DNA from: Poa pratensis
Taxonomy: Eukaryota > Streptophyta > Magnoliopsida > Poales > Poaceae
Direction of reading: 5' to 3'
Assembly (NCBI GenBank): GCA_947311845.1
Contig: CAMZMU010000096.1
Coordinates: forward strand, 17,957,833-18,021,832
Length of the DNA stretch: 64,000 bases
Shown here: piece by piece, positions 1-11,925 of the stretch
Position numbering within the stretch: position 1 is the first letter of the stretch
How the letters are laid out: each line of letters opens with the position of its first letter
Program-made: the position numbers and the translations under genes
Notes under the pieces: generated by a model
Told to the model about the DNA's origin: nothing
Database searches by the model: none
Seen by the model: only the letters and a program-made list of their open reading frames with translations

Positions 1-866
1 TGGCAGACGGGATGTTAGGCAGCAGGCGAGCGATGGAGGAGACATGCATGGCGCACCCCTAGAGCGGCGGAGGAAGAGGACGAACTGAATCAGTTTGCTT
101 TTCAGTGGAAGGAGGATGAGGAGGAGGTCAGGAGCACCAGAGTGGAGAGAGAGCGGTGGGAAATGGAGTCTTCGGCCGAGCGGCGGCGGGGCGAGCGGCT
201 TGTTTTTGGACGCAGGGCACGTTTGTTAGGCTGCAGATAGTTAGGACAGGCCCGCCAGCTGCAAACTACTGGCGTTTGGATGTCTGTGCGAGCTTCCGGG
301 CCAACCCAGCGCGCTCGTCAAAACAGCGTCGGGCCAAGCCCAGCGGGCATGAGCTCCCCTGCAACCAGGTCTGGTGGAGCACAAGGGCGGCACGTGAGCG
401 AGCGCGCAGGAGACACCACGTACCTTCGGAAACACGCGCCATTATTTCCCTCACCGCTCACTCCCCTTATTCATTCCCCTCACCTCTCGCTCCTCTCCTC
501 TTATCTCTCTCCGTCCGCGGTTCCTTTTCGGCGGCTCATTTAGAGCACTGCCGCGAGTATCTTAAAGAGGAGACGGAGGGTCGGCATCTCTCCATACTTC
601 CGTATGGACGAGCTTCACCGGCATGTCACGCGTGCCGCGTCATCTGTTCTTCCTCAAGGGCACCGTCAATGACGGTAAGATCATTCGTAACCCTCTTATG
701 ACGGCTTCTCTTCTTAGCATGACATGCACGGTAGATTTAGGGTTCAATCTGTGTGAAAGTTTCGATCTTTAGGTTCTGGAGAATGGTTTTCTAGCGGGGT
801 TTGGTGTTTGCGAAATCATCTATTTTTACTGCGATTTACTTCGGATTAGGTGAAAAATGAACAAAC

Positions 867-993
867 TATGAGACTATGTTCACACTATGTTTAATAACTG
901 CTTCTAAGATCTAGAGTTCGATCTGTTGTGGACCTGTGGTACTTTTTTAAGCCTTCTATTATGAGACTATGTTCGCACTATGTTTAATAACTG
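867..993. repeat. Pair of 34-bp direct repeats, 93 bp apart
   Basis: Bases 867-900 and 960-993 are the same 34-bp sequence (TATGAGACTATG... to ...TTTAATAACTG) with one A/G difference. The intervening sequence is unrelated. This looks like a local duplication in non-coding DNA; no function is visible. Confidence 0.85.
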
Positions 994-1422
994 ATTTTAT
1001 GATCGTCGTAATGTGAAATAGTTCGTACTAGGGTTTCGATGCTACGGTTGATAACCTCACTGAAAAGAGAAGAGGTTACTATAGCGGCTGTTCTGCAGCT
1101 AACCGCGCGTACTCGCATTAGAACATGTAAAGCATGAACCAAACAGTTGAGTTCATGTCTTCGGCTCGTGCACAAATATAGCATCCGACCTACCAAACGA
1201 CGTGTACAACATGTCCGAGAGGATGATTTTTTCACATCTAACCCTGGCCGGCCAAGTCTCACAGAACGACCAAACGCGTCCTAGGAATATCGTGAAATTC
1301 TTTCCGCGTGCTGGATCAGCTGCCCCTCGACCGTTCCAACACGTCTTTGTTAACTGGATGGTGAAGCTGCAATTATGGAAACGATTTTCAGAAGAAAGAG
1401 GAGAACTCGGAGTCCGCTCGCC

Positions 1423-1429
1423 TATATCA
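1423..1429 (+). promoter_or_regulatory. Possible TATA box of the MATH-like gene
   Basis: TATATCA lies 58 bp upstream of the ATG at 1487, a plausible distance for a short 5' leader. Inferred from position and base composition only. Confidence 0.3.
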
Positions 1430-1531
1430 ACAGACAAGGTGCCCGGCCGGCCGTGTTGCACTGGATTCACCGATCGATCTTGAGCCATGGTTAGTCCTCC
1501 CACCTCGTGCACGAAGTCCAGCACGCACGTC

Positions 1532-3763
1532 TGAAAGTGCATGTGTTGCTCCATGCGTGGTTTTGGTAATTAATGGCAATCCTTATGGACTAATGTTTGC
1601 ATTGAGATATACTTGTAGATCTTGTCCATAGGAAAAGATTGGAATTCATGTGTTGGACTCTAGAAGATTACATGATGACCAAGGTTCCATCCAAGGGTTT
1701 ATATGAAAAATGGTCATGTGAAGAGTTGAGCTTATTGCAAGCATGGCTTGGAAAAGAAGATTGAGTGAACTTCATGTTTATCTCCAAGCCATCATCTATA
1801 TCAAGAGAAGAATATGAAGCGCAAGTGGATACATGAAGACGGAGCTTAGCGAGACTCTCCCATAATGGAGTATGGGGGGAGCATTTGGAGAAGTCTTCAT
1901 CAAGCATGTGCTAGCAATCACAATCAAGAAAGGTGTCCCAACTTGAGGGAGTCAAGATCGTCATCATCTAGCTCAAGTGGAATGCTCAAGGCAAAGGTAT
2001 GATCTTGATAGGGTTTCTATTTTACCGGTCTCGTGGTGTTAGTGGGAGACCGGGTTATAGGATAGACGGCGTACTATCAAGAGGGGCTCTCAAGTGAGTA
2101 ACTTGATTGTATCTTTGTGGAGAGCTCAAACCTTTACATACTTGGCATATCATCTTTCTTGGTTCTTATTTGGCTTTTATCCATGTGAGAATTTAGATCT
2201 TGTGTTCATCTCCATACCAAGCTCTAGTTCATCAAAAACGGATTTCATTTGAATATCTTGTGGTGTTTTTGTTGTTGGAGGTTTTACCGGTTCGTCTCTT
2301 GTAGAGAGGTCAAACTCTCCTCTTGTGTTATCCTCCTCACATGATGGACTATGATGTGTATATGCATGATCTTGTTGTGCTTGTGTCTTCGGAGCAAGCC
2401 CAAGATCATAGATAATGGAGTCCGGATGGAAAACTTGTTGCGTTCTCGGTGTTGGAAATATTACCGGTCCTCCTCGAGATAAGGTCCACACCTCCCATGT
2501 GTGATATCTCCTCAGCGGTAGTACCGCTCCCAGTACCGCCGAAATACGTCTTCGGACGCAATGTGCGGTATTGGCAGCGGCACTGCCAGCGGTAGTGCCG
2601 TCCTGGGATTCCTGCGCAGCCCGAAGCGGCGGTAGTGCCGCCCGCACTACCGCTCCAGACACGTCTCAGAGGCTTTGTGTGGTACCGACCGCGGTACTAC
2701 GGGCGGTAGTACCGCTGGCGCGGGATGAGGCTGCGGATGACCGTTGACCCTGCGGCTGCGCGGAGCGCGCTGGCGGTAGTACCGCTCCTTTCAGCGGTAG
2801 TACCGCTCGTCGCGAATCTGCAGCCAACGGCTCGTTTTTCTTGGGGGGCCTATTTAAGGCCCCCTTCTTCCCCAATGCCTTAAGCTCTTCCAAGCACGTT
2901 TTTACCTCTTCTCTCTCCTCCATTGTTGACCTTGGAAAGTTTGCCCCTCTCCCAATTCCTCCCATGATTCTTGCATATCTTTAAGAGATTTGAGAGAGGA
3001 GATCTAGATCTACAATTTCCTTCAATCCATATCTCCTCTAAATGAGGGGAACCTAGTGGATCTAGATCTTGGAGTTCTTGATGTTTCTCCTCCATTGTTC
3101 TACCTCTCTTATTCCCCCATAAGCCATTGCTTCGTTGCATCGGTTTGTGCTCTCCACGAGGATTCGTGGAAGTTGAAAGCGTGTGAACTTGTTACTCTCG
3201 GGTCTTTAGACCTAGACGCTCGTGTGTTGGTTGAGACCCTTGTGTGGTCACTTGTAGCTGTTCGGGAGCGCCCAATCCCGTTGTGGGTTGTGCCCCAGAT
3301 CGTTGTTGAAAGACTCCGGATTTCCGCCTCGAAGGATTCCGATAGTGGAAGGTGAACCAAACTTTTGTGGTGCGGTTCATCGGAGAAGAAGGTGAAACCT
3401 TTGTGATTGTTGAACCATTGTGTTGGTTCACACCTCTCCAACGAGACGTACTCCCCTAAAAAGGAGGAACTCGGGAATACATCCTCGTCTCCGCGTGCCT
3501 CGGTTATTTCTATACCCGAGCTCTTTACTTATGCACTTTACATTGTGATAGCCTTCGTGCTTGAAGTATTCTATATTGCTATCACCTTGTTGCTTGTCTT
3601 GCTTAGCATAAGTTGTTGGTGCACATAGGTGAGCCTAGTTTATTTAGGTTGTTGGCTTGTTAATTTAAACACATAGTTTTATTCCGCAATTATCAAGTCT
3701 AAACCGGAAAAGTTTTAAATCGCCTATTCACCCCCCCCTCTAGGCGACATCCTTGTCCTTTCA
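1532..3763 (+). mobile_element. Solo LTR, Copia-type (SIRE/Maximus-like)
   Basis: A 2232-bp sequence begins TGAAAGTGCATG and ends CCTTTCA, with 6-bp inverted termini (TGAAAG/CTTTCA), and is flanked by a perfect 5-bp target duplication ACGTC (1527-1531 and 3764-3768). No internal region or second LTR is present, so it is a solo LTR left by LTR-LTR recombination. The C-rich CACCCCCCCCTCTAGGCGAC stretch just before the 3' end is typical of SIRE-clade Copia LTRs as I know them; the clade is inferred. It interrupts codon 15/16 of the MATH-like gene. Confidence 0.85.
2513..2808. repeat. Cluster of GCGGTAGTACCGC palindromes in the solo LTR
   Basis: Near-perfect palindromes of the form GCGGTAGTACCGC occur at 2515-2527, 2703-2716, 2772-2787 and 2793-2807. 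Diverged versions (GCGGTAGTGCCG) lie at about 2589 and 2629. Each could fold into a tight hairpin. They sit in the LTR interior, where regulatory sequence would be expected. Confidence 0.75.
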
Positions 3764-4747
3764 ACGTCTACAAGGTCCGCAACTACCGCGAGAGCCTGAC
3801 CTCCAAGTTCATCTTCTTCCGCGGCCATAGGTGGGAGCTCGCGAGGGTGAACCATTCTCCCCTCGCTTTCTCTCTCCTCCTCCTCTGTTCTTTGACTCCG
3901 CGTGTGTGCCGCTCGGCTCCTCCTCCCCTCTGCACGGGCGGCTCTGCCGTCCGGTGGCGATGGGGATGGGGTGGCCACCCCTCTCTGTACAGTTTTAGTA
4001 GGCTTAGGGTTTGTGCTTCGTCCCATGTGGCGAATAGGAGTAGAGCTCTGGTTTCTCACGACCAGATCCAGAGCGTGTTGTGGGTCTTCCTCTTCGTGTG
4101 GTTGCTCTGGTGGGCGGAGGAGCGGTAGGTGGAGGTGTAGGTCCCGGAGATCTCCAAGAATAAGGTCGTCTCGAGCTGTGTCACGTCGGCGCTGTGGCGC
4201 TGCGTCGGGAGACTGTCTCTGGGCTTCTCTATCGTGCTCTTGAGGTGGGAGGGTGACGGAGAGGCGTCTGGAGCTGGCTCTGGCTTGAATAAGCGCTGCT
4301 GGGGCCTCCTCCTCTGGATAGCTGCTGTGTTGCTGCTCCCTCTGGCCTACTGTGGTGGCGAGGGGATGGTGCAGTTCAGCGCCTCGGCTCGACGGTTTGG
4401 AGGAGGTTGGGGAGGTGCGGATGGCCGGATTGCTGCATTCTATGGAGTTCATCAACGGCGACGAGATGGCGTCGCTGTTATCTTCGACATCCAGAGTCAC
4501 TCCATGCCGGAGCACAAGTGGTGCTTCCGGTTCTTCTTCCTCTTCGGGAGGATCTTCGAGAGCTCTGTCGCGGCATACTACGGTGCGTCTTCGTCAAGTG
4601 GTTTCGTCCCCGGCGAGGACGTTGACGGTTGCGAGTTCTGCTTTGCCGGAGGTGGTCGAGGACCTGATGGCGTTTCTTCGTGACATCTGAGGGTGCTTTC
4701 TACTATATTTGTGGCCTTATCTGTAATTTCTTTACTTTTTGAGGGCC

Positions 4748-6541
4748 CGATGCATGTAAAATGCATACTTTTTGTTTGCGAATCCCTGTTTGTATCCTTT
4801 GAGCGCACGCCCATAAGATGAACTTTGCATTATATTACTTATATTTCAATCATATTTGCATCATATGAGGGTTATATCATTGTGTTATATTGATTTTGGG
4901 AATATTTCATTGCTTCCCTATTTTTCTGGAATTAACCCTGCACAGGCAGAAAACCCTATTTTCTATATTTTGATGTTTCAGGGACCCAAACGACGTTCAA
5001 ATGACCTGGAAATTTACGAGTATCTGTTTTTGGAAGGAACAAAGCGTGGGAGCGAAGGAAGCGAACAAGCGGAGGCCCGAGGGCCAAGATAGGTGGGCCC
5101 ACGCGGCCAGATTCCTTGGCCGCGTGGGACCCACCATCTTGGGCCTCGTGGCTCCGTTGCCGTCGATCTTTTTTCCCGAGCCTCCGTCTTGACCTAAAAA
5201 CAACTATAAAAATAGTCCCCGACGCACTTCGGAAAGGAGCGCCGCAGAAACATAGAAACCACGAAACAGAGGCCTGGAGTTGCAGATTGGAGGGGGAAAA
5301 CTCCGGCGAGGCGCTGCCGGCGTGGTCTCCATCTTCTCCAACGACTTCTCCACCGTCTCCATGATGAAGAGGGAGTAGTCCACCCTGGACTATGGGTTTG
5401 TGGAAGTAACCTATGTATCTCTCCTCTCTCTTGAGCTTCACTAATTAGTACCGTATGAGCTACCGAACATGATTACGGTCATCTATGTAATACCTTTGTG
5501 GTGGATCTTTATATGAGTTAATATATGTTTGAGATTGCAATAGTTTTGTTTCAGTTATGAAAGTAGATGCATATTATGTACCCGTTCTTGTTTACTTGTT
5601 TTGATCAAGCATGTGTATGAGAGCGTGTGAGGGGGAACGTGTGCATTAGTTGGAGTAACGGGGGGTGGCTAGTGCGGTGAACGTGAGAGAAAGTTCCGCG
5701 ATCCACTTGGGTTTTCACCTTACTTTGTTGCCTCACTAGGGATAAAGAAAAATACCTTGCTACCGGAGATGTGGGTGTGACCATTGCCACTACTCCATGA
5801 CTAGATCTAACATGTTCTTATTTTAACTTCATGTCATGATACTTAATGCTATGCTCTGATTTATCTTAATTACTAAGGTGTTATGATTTAGTTCGCATCT
5901 TGGTGGAGTATAAGAGAGATTAATAAACAAAAGATCTCTATGTTAGGACGTGATGCCCATATAATTAGTAACTTGTCATGAAACCTTTTGTTGCAATCTC
6001 ATATGTCAATTCTAGTGTTCCATTGTCTACCACTTTATTAAAGAGATAGTGCATCTGTGAAACCATGAACCCCGGTCCATTTTTAATCATAAGAAACACC
6101 TTTCCAACAACTTTTATCCATTTTACATTTTCTGCCATTTAAAAATCCGAAAATACAAAAACACTTTTACATCTTGCATTCACAATATAAAACCCAAAAA
6201 TATCATCCATCATTGTTTCCACCATCCTTACATATTTATTTATCATCATTGCATATTTATTTACTGTTTTGCATTCATTTTATCTTGATATCATTCTCAC
6301 ACCTTGTGCTTGACAACCACTTGGTGAGGTTGAGGGCCAAAACAATTTACTTTGTTTGTAGGTTTTCAAGAGAAGGATAAGAAGATAAATCTTTCACTAC
6401 TGATTCCCTGAGAGTTCGATATTAAACCCTCGAGTCACCCCTCGTGGGGAAAACCGTCTTTCCTATACTACACACTCTGCACTTGGAGTCTCAACCTAAC
6501 CCATATTCTTTTGACGCAGGTAACTACGTCAAGGGCCATCA
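4748..6541 (+). repeat. 5' LTR of element A
   Basis: 1794 bp. It matches 25059-26798 closely throughout, including ACTTGGAGTC and ACGTCAAGGGCCAT near the 3' end. It starts with a degenerate tip (C instead of T at 4748) followed by GATGCATGTAAAATGCATAC, an inverted repeat around a 5-nt loop. Confidence 0.9.
5205..5212 (+). promoter_or_regulatory. TATA box in the 5' LTR of element A
   Basis: TATAAAAA lies in a GC-rich context about 460 bp into the LTR. The same motif occurs at 25465-25472 in the 3' LTR and, on the opposite strand, at the equivalent place in the LTRs of elements B (around 14479-14486), C and E (TTTTTTATAGG contexts). Conservation of a TATA box in every LTR supports a promoter role. 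Confidence 0.6.
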
Positions 6542-6552
6542 AGACAGTTTTC

Positions 6553-6570
6553 TGGCGCCGTTGCCAGGGA
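6553..6570 (+). other. Primer binding site of element A (tRNA-Asp type)
   Basis: TGGCGCCGTTGCCAGGGA begins 11 nt after the 5' LTR. It is complementary to the 3' end of plant tRNA-Asp (CCCCGGCAACGGCGCCA) apart from an A near its inner end. The same site, on the minus strand, is found in elements B, C, D, E and F. Confidence 0.85.
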
Positions 6571-7455
6571 ATCATTGATGTAAAGGTTTATCCAAGGGTA
6601 TCTCACAACAAAGTCAACTTCATCACCAACTTGTGCAAACACCTAAGCTTGGGGAGGTTGCACCTACGTGAGCATCATCTTATCCATCTTTACCTTCAAA
6701 TCATTTTATTTTGTTTTGTTATTGTCTTGCATATCATATTTATATTTCGGTTTCATATTTTATTTTCAGTTTTGCATTTTGTGTTGCATTTGTTATTTCG
6801 GTTTGCATTGTTTAGTGTCATTTTATTTTCAGTTTTGCATTAAAAAAAACACATAAAAACTTGCATAATGGAAAATAGAACCTTTTGGCCATTTAGTGTT
6901 AAGAACTTTTCTCAAAATATGAATATCCCTGTTGAAATTTTTGAAGTAGATCATAATATCACTAAAATGATTTATGAACACCGTTTTTATGGGAAACCCC
7001 AGGAAGATCCTATACTTCATCTTAAGAAGTTTAATGAAAGATGCAAAGTGTTAAATTTGAACCATGCCAATGTTAATATGATTAAAGTTAAGCTTTTTCC
7101 CTACTCCCTAGCTGGAAAAGCCTTAGATTGGATATTAAGATGGCCACCTGGAAACTTTAGCACTTGGTTTAATTTAAAAGCTTCATTCATTGAAAGATTT
7201 TGTTCCACTGAAACAATTTGTAATTTGAGACAATTAGTTATCACCTTTAAACAAGAAGAGGATGAACCTTTGGTAAAAACATGAGAAAGGTTTAGAGGTA
7301 TAGCTTTTGGAATGGAACATGGTCTTAGAGATTGGATGCTCATGCATATATTTTTTAGAGGATTATCTGAAACCTCTAGAGTCTTTTTGGATAATGAATG
7401 TGGGGGTTCTTTTATGAATACTACTGCTGCTAACACTCATATTCTACTTGATGAC

Positions 7456-8662
7456 TGATACCCACAAGTATAGGGGATCGTTGAAATCTTCTTTGAACGG
7501 AGCCATAATTAGGTGTAGCTAAATAAATAAACTAAACCCCTTATGATGGATCTCATGGCCAAGTAAATGACTACACAAGAGTTATTAAGACATAAAGTCC
7601 CACCATAGCATTACACTCTAAGGTCCCCGATATAAATCCCCTCCTAATGCAACTTCATGACTCGGTCTAGGGTTTACGTGTCCTCCCCAGTCTCCCTCAA
7701 TTCATTACACTAGTGTGTTCTCCTATGAGCCCATAAAGGTGAAGTGAGGTACAGTCGACGTTCGCACAACACCATCATAGAATTGCATCAAAGATAAAAA
7801 CTAGACAAAATACGAACACATGTCATATATATCATTGCCAATTCATCCTATGCCCCCAGGAACATACAGGAACTACTCACAACGCCAAGACATGATATGA
7901 TTCAATGGTGTAAGTGGTACAACACAATCTGAAAATATAACTTCACCACCAAATAATTGCAAGTACTCAATCACAAACATGAATAGTAGCACAAGACAAG
8001 TATCTAGGGTATAGCAACTCTCAAACTACGAGGGGGATGAAGTGGATCACGAAGATGGTGATGGAGATGGTGCTGGTCTTGACGGTGGTGTTGATGGAGA
8101 CTCCGGAGGGGGGATGGAGGAGCCTTCCGGAGGTGATTCCGGCGGCGTTCCCCCCCTCCGATCTTCTCCGGCGGCAGCCTTCTGTCTCCTGTTTCTTGGT
8201 TTTGTGTCTCTCCGCCGCCTCCTCGTGAAACTCCTCGGGGGACTATTTTTATAGATGGTTTTAGGTCAAGACGAAGCCACGGAGACGAAAACGGACGGCA
8301 TCGGAGCCACGATGATTAAAATAGGGGGTCCCACACGGGCATTGTACTTGGCCGCGTGGGCCCATCACTTTCTGCCTTCTGGGCTCCGTTTGCTTGTTTT
8401 CTTCGCTCCGAGGTCTTCCTCCTTCCAAAATACTGACGCCTGAATTTTTCCATAATTTTTGGACGTCATTTTGGTCCCTGAAACATAAAAGGAAAGAAAT
8501 AGGGTTTTCTGCCTGCGCAGGGTTAATTCCATAAAAGTAGGGGAACTTGTGAATTATTCCCAAAATCATTATAAATCAATGATATAACCCTTATATGATG
8601 CAAATATGATTGGAATATAGGCAAAATAATGCAAAGTTCATGTATGCATTTTACATGCATCA
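7456..8662 (-). repeat. Left (3') LTR of element B, internally deleted
   Basis: 1207 bp against 1498 bp for the other LTR. It lacks 336 bp that in the sister LTR lie between two copies of AATCTTC (13427-13433 and 13763-13769), leaving a single copy at the junction. It also has about 45 bp extra around 8060-8110. Confidence 0.88.
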
Positions 8663-11600
8663 GCATCCCCAAGCTTAACCCATGCTCGTCCTCGAGTATG
8701 AAGGTGATAAAACTAACATGGACTTTGCATTTCAATACTATCAATGGATATCAAGGATGATTACTATTGCTACATAGAGTCAAATGGTTCATTCTTAATA
8801 AGATGTAACAATATGCAAGATAGTTTATGAAGTGATATCAAATATTCAATGTAAGGATGTTCAATGATAATTCACAAAGTGTAACATAAATGAAAAAGTA
8901 TATGGACTTCAAGTATGCATAATGATAAGTAAGAACATCCTATAATGGTCATAGAGTGTAGATGGAAATCTGAATATAAAAGGTGGACACTTTGGAAAAT
9001 ATATATGAGTAGAGGTAAACATGAATAAGTTTCATCTAACTTCTGAACTTTTCTACTTAAGTTAATGATTGTAATATGGTACTCCTTGGTGTCAAGCTCT
9101 CATTGCCCCTATCATAGCATCTTGAATGATTAAGTTTAAAGTGAAAGCAAATATGAGTAATGTGCTTGACAAAGTATGGTTGAAAGTCTCATGCCCCTTG
9201 AATACGAGTACCTACACCATGTGCTACTCAACTCGGAAACAAAGCAAGTTCAATTTATATCATTGTAAGTATAATAGTATCATCAAGAGCGTCAACTGGG
9301 GTACCTCTTGTCCCAGGATATGGAACAAGCCCATATCCAAACAACAAGACAAACAGACAATGAACAATCTCAGCACTCTTTTATTTACCACTTGTGTAGC
9401 TTTTTATTGTGATGTGCATCACTGAATGTTCACTATGGTACGTTGTAAATTTCCACCATGAATGATGCATGGCTTAGATTAGCGGCCCAGGCGTCTCTCT
9501 AACCATTATACAAACTCATTTAAACCTACTCCATTTCCACTTTTATTTCACCATGATAAGCATCCATAAACAAAAGTGCATGACATCAACTAGATATAAT
9601 AAGTGCAATGTTGAAAGCGTTCCATGTGACAGCACATTTCTGCTAACTCTCAACCAAAGACGTTTGTCAAGCTCATAACATCATAATTTTAATCACAATG
9701 GGTCATGTTCATTAAGTGCAATAAAAGTAAAGTGTGCATCAAGTTCGTGAGAGCTATATAACCAACTTTTTCCCATAACAATCAACAACATAAGCATTTT
9801 AATTCAGAGGTATAAATGATACAAAATAACATGTAAACATACTCGGAATAGCATAAAGCTAATAGGTAGATATGGTGGACTCACTGGAAAAACTTTGGTT
9901 GAAGGTGTTGGAAACAAGTTTTTACTTGTTGGAATTTTTGGGCTAGCAAGAGGGAGAAAGTTGACCGTCTAAAAGCATGCATGAGTGTCCATAGAACTAA
10001 CTAATTCATGTTAAACAAAGTAAAGTAACATTCAACATCAAAACATGAATAAAAGATAGCTCTTGATAAAAACTAACAAATTATTACTCATTAACAAGCT
10101 CATGAATCATGCAACTATTGTATCTTTTAAAATCAACTCAAACATCCCTTTTCCCAATCTTATAATGGCATCCAACATATTTCAACCCATATTTCCAGTA
10201 GCTCTCTCATATATAAATGATATGTGGTGGTCTCTCAAAATAAAAATCAAAACAAACAAAAAGACGCTCCAAGTTTATGCGATAAGTGCATTGATCGAAA
10301 AACAGAAGTTAGACGTGTGCAAACCGAGAGTGTGTTGGTTTAGTGGGGTTGTCTTCACATCCCCAAGCTTATGGTTTTCACCATCCTTGGATAGCTCTTG
10401 GTGCATCTCCTCTAATCCCTGTGAAAAAACTTCAAAACACCGTTCTCCCATTTCTTTTCTGTGGGGTGACATTAGTAGTGATAAACAAATAGGTTTCTTG
10501 CTGCATATAATCCTTAGACAAAAATTTATATGAATGTCCAGTAAGTGTATTATGTTGTATGCCTACTCATAAACTCATTTGGATATGAAAGATTCAAGCT
10601 AAAAGTTCTAAGCATGCATCAAACAAAATGAGACAGAATCTGTCCAGAAAAACAGCAGCAGCAAAACTTATTTTTCTACCCTACTTAAATTTGTCAAAAA
10701 TTCTGAAAAAATTCAGGCATACAGAGGATGAAAAGTTTCTTCTACAGTTTAAATATCAGCTCATTCGGAGTTACAGAATAGGAATTAAAAATCAAACCGT
10801 GCACAGACTCGTGCTGGAATAATATCTCCGAATGCTATAAGCAACTTTTTCAAACCAAAATGGGTAAAACTTGGCACTTTATTAAAAATTCCAGAAACTA
10901 AACTATAAACAAAGTCTCTTGTTACAGTAAGAGACACAAAGAAAATCAAAAATAAAATCAACCGGGTTGCCTCCCGTAAAGCGCTTTCTTTATAGCCATA
11001 TAGCTAGGCTTACTTACCTGGTATCAAGATGGTTGGAGTGAGGTGGCTTGGCATCCCCAAGCTTAAATTCTTGTACTTATTTGATATATGTAGATTGAGC
11101 CTAGGGGTAACATCCCCAAGCTTGAGTGTTTGTCCCTCTTGATCATTGTTCATCACCCTCAACTCTTCCACTTGAAAATTTCTTTACACAAAACTCATCA
11201 TAAAACTTGATTAGAGGGGTTAGTGTCTCCATAAATTAAATCCAATAGGTACAGCAAAGACATATCATGAGTTGATTCTAAACATTAACTACTGTTACTA
11301 CGGTTGTGTATTGCTCCTTGATCAAAAGAACTTACAGAAAACACAAGTAATGAGAGTAATGCAAAATAAAGACAGAATCTGTCAAAAACTGGACAGTCCG
11401 TAAAGAGTGAATTTTTAGAGGCACTTACGTTGCTCAAATCAGAAAACTTTGAACTAATGAAATGTGTAATAATAACTGAAGATTGCTGTCCTAAAATTTC
11501 AGCTCAAAATTCCTTTTCTGTGATTTTATACTTTTTTGCAGTGAAGCTTAGGAATCTGTTTTCTGGACAGCAAATCACTATTGTTTAATCCTACCTCTCA

Positions 11601-11925
11601 AAAGAGGTTATTCTTGCCATAACACTCTTTTTATTTGGTTTTAACTTTGGGAAAAGTTTTAATGATAGAGACTTTGCAATGGTTCCATTGGCATGAACAA
11701 CACATGTTCAAGGTCGACCCCAACTTCTCCATTACTCATCGTTCTCATTTACTTTCCAAATTTTTATATAAAATGAAAATCTTAAACTAGCAATTAGAAA
11801 ATAGTAAGTAAAGTTATTTTACATGTTGTAAAGATATAAGGTGTGCTCAAACCGAATAGGAAATTGAAGCATAAGGAATACACCACAGAATATTAAACAA
11901 TTTACTTTTAAGTCTAACTCTCTTC
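8663..11925 (-). other. Non-coding internal region of element B
   Basis: No convincing coding region. This stretch is closely related to the internal regions of A (reverse strand), C and E. It contains copies of the CATCCCCAAGCTTA motif at about 8664, 10358, 11052 and 11111, and the conserved GGGTTGCCTCCCGTAAAGCGC box around 10964-11010. Confidence 0.75.

Larger units (their letters stand above)
1..1486. other. 5' flank of the MATH-like gene, no confident gene
   Basis: GC-rich up to about 700, then AT-richer. Several short open frames exist on both strands, but none carries a recognisable domain. A methionine at 623 opens a short frame that reads past a good-looking splice donor (GGTAAG at about 675), so a first exon is conceivable but unsupported. 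The last few hundred bases immediately precede the MATH-like start codon and presumably held its promoter. Confidence 0.4.

Noticed and set aside
156..701. 181-aa plus-strand open frame
   Set aside because: Composition is that of GC-rich non-coding DNA, no domain, and overlapping frames on the other strand are equally open.
1532..3763. Complete Copia element
   Set aside because: No internal region; both ends of one LTR directly abut the TSD.
3724..4515. 263-aa minus-strand frame over the 5' part of the non-LTR element
   Set aside because: Low-complexity, Arg/Pro/Glu-rich, crosses the target duplication and the solo LTR end, so it cannot be a real gene.
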